47,345 bases of DNA from Flavobacterium sp. (GTDB lineage Bacteria; Bacteroidota; Bacteroidia; Flavobacteriales; Flavobacteriaceae): contig JALRGT010000020.1 in NCBI GenBank assembly GCA_023259675.1, positions 1 to 47,345 on the forward strand, in the 5' to 3' direction. Every line of letters starts with the position of its first letter. The first letter of the stretch is position 1. Below are positions 8,288 to 14,944 of the stretch, in pieces. The position numbers and the translations under genes are program-made. The notes below the pieces were generated by a model. The model searched no databases. It saw only the letters and a program-made list of their open reading frames with translations, and had not been told where the DNA came from.

Positions 8288-9467
8288 TTTGATTTTGTAT
8301 TGGTTTTACTCTTTTTAATCTACGTTTAATGTTGGCTTCAACTACAAAATGATCTATGAGTGGTACCATAACATTCATAAATAAAATAGCTAACATCATT
8401 CCTTCTGGGTAGGCTGGGTTAAAAACTCGGAACAGAATCGCCAACATGCCTATTAAAAAACCATAAATGTATTTTCCCGTATTGGTTTGGGATGCGCTCA
8501 CAGGATCAGTGGCCATAAATATGGCACCAAATGCGAAGCCTCCCAATGTTAAATGATGTAGGGGAGTTATCTGCATTAAGGTATTTAACCCAAAGAGATT
8601 AAAAATAAGCGCCATTAAAAACCCGCCTATAAAAACGGAAGTCATGATTCGCCAGCTACCAATACCGGTATATAATAAAATAGCAGCGCCTATTAAACAG
8701 GCAATTGTAGAGGTTTCCCCTATAGAGCCAGGAATAGCGCCAATGAAGGATTCCATCGTTCCGGGAATTTTATCAGCGAGACCTGCGGCAGCATCACCCA
8801 AAGGAGTAGCTCCGCTATAAGCGTCAACGACTGCCTGTCCTTTATTGGTACTTGTATTTATCCATACTTCGTTTCCTGACATTTTGCTTGGATAAGCAAA
8901 AAACAGAAATGCCCTAGCCGTGAGTGCCGGATTTAAAATATTCATACCCGTACCACCAAAAACCTCTTTTCCGATGACTACTGCAAAAATGGTAGAAACG
9001 GCTACCATCCATAATGGCACATTGATAGGCATAATTAATGGAATTAACATACCCGAAACCAAAAAACCTTCATTGATTGTATGTTTTCTTATGATTGCAA
9101 AAATAAATTCGGTCGATAAGCCGGCACCGTATGAAACAATAATCAAGGGCAGCACTTTGATGGCCCCAAAAATAAAATTATCCAGTAAGGAAGTATTTGT
9201 AACCCCTAAAGCCTGATAATGTTGATAACCTACATTCCACATTCCAAATAATAGGCAAGGAACTAAGGAAAGTACCACCAATATCATGGTGCGCTTTAAA
9301 TCTATGGCATCACGAACGTGTGTTCCTTTGCTTTTTGTAGTTTGATTGGGAACAAAGAGAAAAGTTTCGAACGCATCGAATGCGGGATGAAATTTCTCCA
9401 GTTTCCCCCCTTTTTCAAAGTTAGGTTTTAGGTTGTCCAGTAATTTTCTAAGTGGTTTCAAATTCAA
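8280..9467 (-). CDS. nqrB: Na+-translocating NADH:quinone reductase subunit B
   Basis: A 395-residue, roughly ten-helix membrane subunit that forms much of the sodium pathway and carries covalent FMN and riboflavin. The flavinylation motif YSGATPLGD places FMN on T221. Other family signatures are NEGFLVSGMLIPLIMP, GKEVFGGTGMNILNPALTARAFLFFAYP and FMATDPVSASQTNTGK. It follows nqrA by 40 bases and overlaps nqrC by 8. Confidence 0.97.
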   Translation of the reverse strand: MNLKPLRKLLDNLKPNFEKGGKLEKFHPAFDAFETFLFVPNQTTKSKGTHVRDAIDLKRTMILVVLSLVPCLLFGMWNVGYQHYQALGVTNTSLLDNFIFGAIKVLPLIIVSYGAGLSTEFIFAIIRKHTINEGFLVSGMLIPLIMPINVPLWMVAVSTIFAVVIGKEVFGGTGMNILNPALTARAFLFFAYPSKMSGNEVWINTSTNKGQAVVDAYSGATPLGDAAAGLADKIPGTMESFIGAIPGSIGETSTIACLIGAAILLYTGIGSWRIMTSVFIGGFLMALIFNLFGLNTLMQITPLHHLTLGGFAFGAIFMATDPVSASQTNTGKYIYGFLIGMLAILFRVFNPAYPEGMMLAILFMNVMVPLIDHFVVEANIKRRLKRVKPIQNQNG

Positions 9468-9507
9468 TTCTTTTTAATGATAAAAATTTATATACCTAAT
9501 ACTACTT

Positions 9508-10863
9508 TCAACTGAATTCTTTGCGTACAATATCAAGTCCATGTCGTATGATTTCCTGCGATTTAATTTTTGAAGTACACACCAATTCACAAAGTGCAAA
9601 ATCCTCTTCCACCACTTCATAAATGCCTAACTTTTCCATCATATCTATATCTTCAATTAGTATTGATTTTAAAAGTTGTACCGGGTAAATGTCCATTGGA
9701 AAAACTTTTTCATATTGCCCAGTCATTACAAAAGGGCGTTCCTCACCATGCATATTGGTGTTTAGGTCGTATTTTTTATTAGGTGTTAACCAAGAGAAAA
9801 AAGTACGGGATATACTGAATTTATAAAATCCAGGAGTTAACCAACCCATAAACTCAAAATGGTTGCCCTCTGGAATAACCGTTAATTGGGTATCATAAAA
9901 ACCTAAATAACCGTCTGCTGGAATTTGACTACCGGATAAAATGTTTCCGCTGATAATTCTGTTTTCGCCTTTCCGTAAGCCACCTTCGGCAATAATATTT
10001 TTTATGGCGCTGCCCACCATTGTTTTATAATATTTAGGACTTTTAATCTGTGAACCCGTTAATGCAATTAATCGAGTAGTATCAAATATTCCTTCATTAA
10101 ATAATTTACCAATGATTAACACATCTTGTGGATTAATGTACCAAACCGTCTCTCCTTTGTTTACGGGATCAATGTGGTGTATTTGTACACCCACATTACC
10201 GGCAGGATGAGGTCCGGATATTTTATTGAGTTGCACATTCTGTGCCTTTGTAAAAGGGGAAGCAATAGGGCTGTCTGCCTTTACATTCAAATGTATTTTT
10301 CCAGCGGTTAGTTTTTTTAATGCATCCAATCCAGTTTGAAAATGAATTTCTTTACCAGACATTATAAAATCATTGTCAGGAGCTAATGGATTGCTGTCAA
10401 AAGCGGAGATAAAAATAGATTTTGGACTTTCATTCGGGTTAGGTATAATTCCATAAGGACGCTGACGGATAAATGGCCAAGCGCCACTATTTAATAATAT
10501 TTCAATAATGGCATCTCTGTCCAATTGATTCGGATTTGATTTTGTAAATGGCACATGTTTAATTTCCCTATCAGCCATTATTTTAATTTCGAGGATTACT
10601 CTTTTATCCCCGCGAAGAATTTCCACTACTTCACCACTAACGGGAGAGCATAATTTAATGATTTTATTATTTTTATCGCAAAACAAAGGAGTTCCTGCAA
10701 GTACGGTATCGCCTTCTTTAACCAGCAATTTTGGAGTTAGCCCGATAAAGTCATTGGGCTTTATGGCAAATATTTCAGCTGTAGGCAACTCCAACACTGC
10801 CTTAACAGCTTCTCCGACCAATTTGAGATTCAATCCCCTTTTAATTTTAATATATTCACTCAT
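9508..10863 (-). CDS. nqrA: Na+-translocating NADH:quinone reductase subunit A
   Basis: A 451-residue peripheral cytoplasmic subunit of Na+-NQR, related to RnfC but lacking Fe-S cluster cysteine motifs. It starts with the family signature IKIKRGLNLKLVGEA; further on are LVKEGDTVLAGTPLF, SGEVVEI and GAWPFIRQRPYG, and the C-terminal ELVCTSKIKSQEIIRHGLD. It is the first gene of the operon, whose promoter must lie in the long region upstream, where I find no exact TTG/TAnnTTTG pair. Confidence 0.97.
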   Translation of the reverse strand: MSEYIKIKRGLNLKLVGEAVKAVLELPTAEIFAIKPNDFIGLTPKLLVKEGDTVLAGTPLFCDKNNKIIKLCSPVSGEVVEILRGDKRVILEIKIMADREIKHVPFTKSNPNQLDRDAIIEILLNSGAWPFIRQRPYGIIPNPNESPKSIFISAFDSNPLAPDNDFIMSGKEIHFQTGLDALKKLTAGKIHLNVKADSPIASPFTKAQNVQLNKISGPHPAGNVGVQIHHIDPVNKGETVWYINPQDVLIIGKLFNEGIFDTTRLIALTGSQIKSPKYYKTMVGSAIKNIIAEGGLRKGENRIISGNILSGSQIPADGYLGFYDTQLTVIPEGNHFEFMGWLTPGFYKFSISRTFFSWLTPNKKYDLNTNMHGEERPFVMTGQYEKVFPMDIYPVQLLKSILIEDIDMMEKLGIYEVVEEDFALCELVCTSKIKSQEIIRHGLDIVRKEFS

Positions 10864-11079
10864 ACATTAACCTTTTTTATTGGGTATTAATTATGATTTT
10901 CTGGTATTTGGACTAAAATCTGGTTTGCTAAATAAATTAAAGCATATTAGATTATTATATATAATTTGGGTAGAAATAATTATCTAATCTAGTGATTTTA
11001 CCTTAAAATAGCAACAAAAATTTGATTTTCATAAAAAAACGTTAAAACGTCTTTGGAGTTATTAGTTCTATCTCCTATA

Positions 11080-11229
11080 TCAATCACAAATTTGATTTAT
11101 TACAAAATAATCAAATGAAGGTATTAGAGAACAAAGTATATTTAAGAAGGATATTTTATTTGCTTCAATATCTTTAAACTGATCAGCAGGAAGAACAAAT
11201 AGCCTCCTTTTGATTGATTCTTTGTTCAT
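11080..11229 (-). CDS. Possible 49-residue small protein upstream of nqrA
   Basis: An ATG-started ORF with a purine-rich stretch downstream of the start (AAAAGGAGG within codons 7-9, not an RBS). The product begins MNKESIKRRLFVLPADQFKD and ends in a hydrophobic stretch containing two cysteines. The start looks protein-like, but the ORF is short and I recognise no family. It may be a remnant of a longer gene or chance. It reads toward nqrA with a 216-base gap. Confidence 0.25.
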   Translation of the reverse strand: MNKESIKRRLFVLPADQFKDIEANKISFLNILCSLIPSFDYFVINQICD

Positions 11230-11410
11230 TTATAAGATGGTTATTTGATATGCATATAAGGAACTAGTTGGAATGTTTTTATTATAGAAAAACCAAGACA
11301 ACTATTTGCCATATAAGAAAATTAGAGTAGATGGTTATAAGTGTTCAGAAGTCAATTAGGAGAAATTCGGAAAATGAAGTTTTTGATTGAAATTTTTGAA
11401 ATTTGGAGCA

Positions 11411-11441
11411 AAAAAAACGCCGCAAATAAATGCAGCGTTTT
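11411..11441 (-). terminator. Terminator of tRNA-Tyr
   Basis: Read on the minus strand, AAAACGC-TGC and GC-GGCGTTTTTTT form a stem around an AT-rich loop, followed by a T run. It starts directly after the tRNA CCA end. Confidence 0.75.
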
Positions 11442-11525
11442 TGGTGGGGAGAGCAGGATTCGAACCTGCGAAGTTTTCACAGCAGATTTACAGTCTGCCC
11501 TCGTTGGCCGCTTGAGTATCTCCCC
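11442..11525 (-). tRNA. tRNA-Tyr (GTA)
   Basis: On the minus strand the acceptor stem GGGGAGA pairs with TCTCCCC, followed by discriminator A and an encoded CCA (11444-11442). The anticodon loop reads ACTGTAAAT, giving anticodon GTA. The T arm is GCAGGTTCGAATCCTGC. A long variable arm makes it 84 bases with CCA, as expected for a class II tRNA-Tyr. It is a single gene with its own promoter and terminator. Confidence 0.97.
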
Positions 11526-11565
11526 GTAGCCTTTGAGTGTCTTACTATCTTGTGGTAAGCGGTTG

Positions 11566-11595
11566 CAAATATAGAAACTGTTTTGATGTTTCCAA
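11566..11595 (-). promoter_or_regulatory. Promoter of tRNA-Tyr (Bacteroidota -33/-7 type)
   Basis: On the minus strand TTG (11595-11593) is separated by 19 bases from TATATTTG (11573-11566), an exact match to TTG-N19-TAnnTTTG. The tRNA 5' end is about 40 bases downstream. Confidence 0.8.
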
Positions 11596-11652
11596 ACTAA
11601 TTTTTGAATTAATTTCAGTATAATTTTTAATGTATTGGTATTGAATAAAATA

Positions 11653-11679
11653 AAAAAATCTCCACAAGGGAGATTTTTT
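11653..11679 (-). terminator. Terminator after the TlpA-like gene
   Basis: Stem AAAAAATCTCC / GGAGATTTTTT with a 5-base loop, flanked by T runs on either strand. It lies 21 bases after the stop codon of the thioredoxin-domain fragment. Confidence 0.85.
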
Positions 11680-11700
11680 ATTTTAGTAGAATTTATAAGC

Positions 11701-12105
11701 TTATTTGGCCAATAATTCTATTATTTTTGCTCTAAGTTCTGCGCCTCTTAAATCTCTTGCCACAACTTTTCCGTCGGCATCAAGGATGAAAGTAGCAGGG
11801 ATTGATTCTACTTGGTATTGTTTTGCAATAGGTTCGTCCCAAAATTTTAAATTGGAAACCTGTGCCCAAGCCAATTGATCTTTTGCAATTGCTTCTTTCC
11901 ATTTGGAAGCATCTTTATCTAAAGACACTCCAATTATGTTAAGTCCTTTTGAATGTAATTCTTTGTACAAAGCGACCATATTAGGACTCTCTCTTCTACA
12001 AGGTCCACACCAAGAAGCCCAAAAATCGACAATGGTAATTTTTCCTAAACTTTCTTTTAAAGAAACTGTTTTTCCGTCAGGGTTAGGTGCCGAAAAATCT
12101 GACCT
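11701..12105 (-). pseudogene. C-terminal thioredoxin (TlpA-like) part of a gene interrupted by an in-frame TGA
   Basis: In the same frame as the gene upstream, translation after a TGA codon (12108-12106) would continue as RSDFSAPNPDGKTVSLKESL, then the thioredoxin core with VDFWASWCGPC (active-site codons 12012-11998) and the cis-proline region ESIPATFILD. Homologues are a single protein carrying an N-terminal DUF4369 domain joined to this thiol:disulfide reductase domain. The first usable ATG after the stop (11979) lies beyond the WCGPC motif, so re-initiation would not give an active enzyme. Around the stop, a one-base shift would read AK-EGQ, the usual linker, which hints at a pair of small indels or a sequencing error rather than a clean nonsense change. 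Confidence 0.75.
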
Positions 12106-12867
12106 TCATTTTGCAGTTCCTACAGAAGGTACAGCTGCACCTACTGATGGATTTTTCATTTCAGCCAATTTAGTCTGGATAGCCTTTCCTGGTTTAGAAT
12201 TTTTTAAAGATTCATCCAAGCTATTGTATAATGATTCTGCTTTTTTTGCATCCATACTTGGGTCATTAGCCATTGATTGGATAATTAATGCACTAATAAA
12301 AGATTTTGGATGTGTTTCAGCATAAGTTGTATATTTTGCTTTTGAAGCAGTTCCTACTTCTTGTTGTAATGCAGAATATTCAGCCATCAATTTATTGATT
12401 ACAGCAGTGTCTTTTGTTTGTTGTGCTGTATTCATTACTTGCATGTTTTTAGTTTGGAAATCCATTACTTTCTTTTGGATAGTTTTCATATCCTCATTAA
12501 ATTTCACAAACTCATCATTATTGTAAGTACCTGAAATTTTAGAATTTTGAATACTGTCTTTATTAATTACAATTGTGATTTCTCCACTTTCCAAGATAAA
12601 AGGAATTTTACCGTTTGCAGATTCTAACTGAATATAGTTAAAAGCTGGTTCTGTTACTTTACCTTTGATTTCAAATTTTCCGTTTTCTACTTTTACAGTG
12701 TCAACAGCAACTAAGCCCATTCCATTGGCATCTTGTGTTTCTAAGATGATAGTTTTTCCGTTTTCAATTCCAACGGCAGTTCCGGTGATTAAATATTCTC
12801 CGTCTTTAACTTTGCTACAAGAAAATAATACAACTGCAGCAGATAGTAATAAAATGATTTTTTTCAT
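12106..12867 (-). CDS. DUF4369 lipoprotein, N-terminal part of the split TlpA-family gene
   Basis: A 253-residue product with a lipoprotein signal (MKKIILLLSAAVVLFSC). After it comes a DUF4369 beta domain (about 25-120: YLITGTAVGIENGKTIILE ... FILESGEITIVI) and a helical linker (130-240). In Flavobacterium such proteins continue into a TlpA-like thioredoxin domain and act as envelope thiol:disulfide reductases. Here the frame ends with TGA at the linker, while the thioredoxin domain continues in frame after it. The truncated lipoprotein alone would lack redox activity. Confidence 0.8.
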   Translation of the reverse strand: MKKIILLLSAAVVLFSCSKVKDGEYLITGTAVGIENGKTIILETQDANGMGLVAVDTVKVENGKFEIKGKVTEPAFNYIQLESANGKIPFILESGEITIVINKDSIQNSKISGTYNNDEFVKFNEDMKTIQKKVMDFQTKNMQVMNTAQQTKDTAVINKLMAEYSALQQEVGTASKAKYTTYAETHPKSFISALIIQSMANDPSMDAKKAESLYNSLDESLKNSKPGKAIQTKLAEMKNPSVGAAVPSVGTAK

Positions 12868-12899
12868 TATTAATTAATTAGTTAATTTTAGTTATGGAG

Positions 12900-12907
12900 C
12901 AAAAGTA
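12900..12907 (-). promoter_or_regulatory. Possible -7 box for the DUF4369/TlpA gene
   Basis: Minus-strand TACTTTTG matches TAnnTTTG, 33 bases upstream of the ATG at 12867. No TTG is found at the proper spacing. Confidence 0.4.
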
Positions 12908-13008
12908 TTTAAAAAAAATATAGGTTTAATAAATAAAAAACCTAAAATTTTGTTATAGTTTATATATTTTTTTACTATAAAACGACTCGTATTAAAGTGA
13001 TTGTACAT

Positions 13009-13035
13009 AAAAAAAGCACCCTAAAAAGAGTGCTT
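13009..13035 (-). terminator. Terminator after the DnaJ-KTSC gene
   Basis: On the minus strand AAGCAC and GTGCTT form a stem around a 10-base loop, followed by a T run. It lies 22 bases after the stop codon at 13058. Confidence 0.8.
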
Positions 13036-13057
13036 GATATAATTGGTTTTCGAAAAA

Positions 13058-13498
13058 TTAATCTTGATTGATTGTTTTTCTCCAAGTAAATGAATTCAAT
13101 ATGTGTCTTTTTGCAAATCTTCCAGGAGAATCTGCATTTACCATTTTTACATAAGTTGCTTTAGGAACACTGATGTATTCATAAACACTTCCGTTAGAAA
13201 AATTGATAATTAATCTACCTTCAACAAATTTGTAATCTGTAATGGTAGATGTAGCAATAGTTTCAGTATACTCAGGTAAATTTTGTTTGATAGTTTCCGG
13301 ATTGATGCTCACTAAAAAATGATAAGCTTCAATGATTTTTTTACTATTTTCTTCTGCCGCTTTCAATCCAGCTTCATCGCCTTGAAATTTATCAGGATGC
13401 GCTTCTTTCATCGCATTACGATAGATGGTTTTCAATTCTTTCAATTCTGCAGTTTTATCTACATTTAGCAGTTTGCGGTATTCAACTATTTTTTTCAT
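13058..13498 (-). CDS. J-domain and KTSC-domain protein
   Basis: A 146-residue protein with an N-terminal DnaJ domain (about 5-65) carrying the HPD tripeptide (H34-D36) needed to stimulate DnaK. A C-terminal KTSC domain follows (about 88-143: YEYISVPKATYVKMVNADSPGRF), a fold of unknown function that often binds nucleic acid-related partners. There is no glycine-rich or zinc-finger region, so it is not DnaJ itself. It is a single-gene unit, and a TACCTTTG box (minus strand, 13572-13579) lies about 75 bases upstream. Confidence 0.9.
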   Translation of the reverse strand: MKKIVEYRKLLNVDKTAELKELKTIYRNAMKEAHPDKFQGDEAGLKAAEENSKKIIEAYHFLVSINPETIKQNLPEYTETIATSTITDYKFVEGRLIINFSNGSVYEYISVPKATYVKMVNADSPGRFAKRHILNSFTWRKTINQD

Positions 13499-13571
13499 AA
13501 ATATAAGGGTAACTACTTGTCTTTTAATATGAAATCAATTGGACATGAAATCAAAATCAACAAATTTTTTG

Positions 13572-13579
13572 CAAAGGTA
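13572..13579 (-). promoter_or_regulatory. Possible -7 box for the DnaJ-KTSC gene
   Basis: Minus-strand TACCTTTG matches TAnnTTTG. A -33 TTG is not evident in the A/T-run upstream. Confidence 0.4.
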
Positions 13580-13664
13580 CACTTTTTTTTAACTTTTTAC
13601 TTTATCCTAAAAAAAAAATAAAAAAATGAATAATTATAATTTTGAGGGTATAATTTCTTTGAAA

Positions 13665-13913
13665 TTATTGTTGAGGTTTGTTATTGGCCTTGTCAAAATT
13701 TTTAGATTTTTTTGGATATTTATTATGGCTTATATCGCTTGGATTTTCAATAACCGATTTTATGGTAATTAAATCACCGACAGCGTGTTTAGCTTGAACC
13801 ATTTTGTAATCTAAAAGGAATTCACCACAAAAAAAGTTATTGTTTTCATCCTTTTCGATAACCCCTGTATAGATTCCTTTTTGCATCATATTTCCTTCTG
13901 AAGCTTTAGCCAT
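13665..13913 (-). CDS. Conserved hypothetical small protein (82 residues)
   Basis: A small soluble protein beginning MAKASEGNMMQKGIYTGVIE, with alternating beta strands (FFCGEFLLDYKMV, GDLITIKSVI) and a lysine-rich tail ending NNKPQQ. I recognise it only as the kind of hypothetical protein seen in Flavobacterium, with no assigned family. The frame stays open to an ATG at 13943, but a minus-strand -7 box TAACTTTG (13941-13948) overlaps that codon, so 13913 is the better start. It is divergent from the 181-residue hypothetical gene. Confidence 0.7.
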   Translation of the reverse strand: MAKASEGNMMQKGIYTGVIEKDENNNFFCGEFLLDYKMVQAKHAVGDLITIKSVIENPSDISHNKYPKKSKNFDKANNKPQQ

Positions 13914-13940
13914 GATTGATTTTTTTATAAAATTAAAACG

Positions 13941-13973
13941 CAAAGTTAATCAATTATTCGCTTGTCTAGTCAA
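13941..13973 (-). promoter_or_regulatory. Promoter of the 82-residue hypothetical gene
   Basis: Minus-strand TTG (13973-13971) is followed 22 bases later by TAACTTTG (13948-13941), near the Bacteroidota consensus. It overlaps the alternative upstream ATG and so decides the start. Confidence 0.55.
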
Positions 13974-14003
13974 GTTTTGGCGTTTCTCATTATCTTTGTT
14001 TCC

Positions 14004-14549
14004 ATGAAAAAAATATTTCGTCCGAGTCCGAATTCTTTTAAAAATACTTTCTGTGTGTTTCAGGAAGTCGTTACCGATGCCATTAAACAATTAGAAATTC
14101 AATATCAAAGTAAATCAGGGAGCGCTTATTATTATACGGAATCTGGAATGTATAGGTTATCCAATCATTGGGGACGATTAGCTAATAGTAAATGGAGGTT
14201 AGAACCGATGGAACCGGAAACAACGTCTAAATTTAAACTTGGTTTTGCTTCATGGTCTTCCTTTTATCCCGATAATGCTGAGGAAGCATTATATTATCTG
14301 GAGGTAAATTATTTAAAAAACACCGTTAATTATCAACATAAAAATAATCCTATTTACGATAATAAAGCGGTACTTCGTACCAGTTTTGAAACCGCTAAAC
14401 GAATCAAACAAATTCGGAATCTATTTAATCTGACTTCATGGGCCAAATATTATGACTATGATAATATAGATGATTTGCGTAAAACAATTATTGAGGAGCT
14501 TGTATTTACAAATAAAACACTTGAAGAAATAAAAAGACAATTGGTTTAA
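14004..14549 (+). CDS. Conserved hypothetical protein (181 residues)
   Basis: Begins MKKIFRPSPNSFKNTF; the frame is open to 13962, but the 14004 start fits a protein-like N-terminus and a TATCTTTG box just upstream (13991-13998). That box is only 5 bases from the ATG, so it may be coincidental. The protein is soluble and rich in aromatic residues (SGSAYYYTESGMYRLSNHWGRL, ASWSSFYPDNAEEALYYLE) with a helical C-terminus ending in a short helix-turn-helix-like stretch (TNKTLEEIKRQLV). I recognise no domain. It ends with a 4-base overlap with the convergent response regulator. Confidence 0.7.
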   Translation: MKKIFRPSPNSFKNTFCVFQEVVTDAIKQLEIQYQSKSGSAYYYTESGMYRLSNHWGRLANSKWRLEPMEPETTSKFKLGFASWSSFYPDNAEEALYYLEVNYLKNTVNYQHKNNPIYDNKAVLRTSFETAKRIKQIRNLFNLTSWAKYYDYDNIDDLRKTIIEELVFTNKTLEEIKRQLV

Positions 14550-14944
14550 TGTGTTGCAGCAATTTTTATTAAATCATCTACTGTTATAGGTTTGGATAAA
14601 TACCCCAGTACATCAGGATATATATTGGATTTATTCTTGTCTTCTAGTGCTATCGAAGAACTCACGATGTAAATCATTATTTTTTGTCCTAATTTAGGTT
14701 TTATCGGTTCTAAAGCTTCCAAGAATTCCCATCCATCCATAATAGGCATGTTAATATCCAAAAGAATAATATCGGGAGAAGATGTTGTTTGGTTTTCAAT
14801 TGAATTTTGAATACTATCCAAAGCCTCTTTCCCATTATTATAGGTGCATATTGTTGAGAAATAATTGTTCTTTTTTATTATTTTATTTATGATAATTTGA
14901 TAGATAGGATCATCATCTATTACCCAGATTGTTTTTTGTGTCAT
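14546..14944 (-). CDS. Single-domain response regulator (CheY-like receiver)
   Basis: A 132-residue protein made of one receiver domain with no output domain. The acidic pocket is DDDP (D10-D12), the phospho-acceptor D63 in LLDINMPIMDGWEFLE, the switch residue is in IYIVSSS, and the conserved lysine lies in GYLSKP. Its start overlaps the stop of the histidine kinase by 4 bases, so the two are translationally coupled and very likely partners. With no DNA-binding domain it must act by protein contact or as a phosphorelay shuttle. Confidence 0.92.
   Translation of the reverse strand: MTQKTIWVIDDDPIYQIIINKIIKKNNYFSTICTYNNGKEALDSIQNSIENQTTSSPDIILLDINMPIMDGWEFLEALEPIKPKLGQKIMIYIVSSSIALEDKNKSNIYPDVLGYLSKPITVDDLIKIAATH

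Larger units (their letters stand above)
10864..11441. other. Long upstream region of the nqr operon, mostly non-coding
   Basis: About 578 AT-rich bases separate nqrA from the tRNA-Tyr terminator. They should hold the nqr promoter and leader, but no exact Bacteroidota promoter is visible on the minus strand. The only coding candidate is a 49-codon minus-strand ORF at 11080-11229, listed separately. Confidence 0.6.

Noticed and set aside
11341..11529. 62-codon plus-strand frame
   Set aside because: It lies across tRNA-Tyr on the opposite strand and its terminator.
12106..12108. Selenocysteine or recoded TGA
   Set aside because: The TGA is in a linker, not at the catalytic cysteines, no SECIS-like hairpin was noticed, and no other gene here uses internal TGA.
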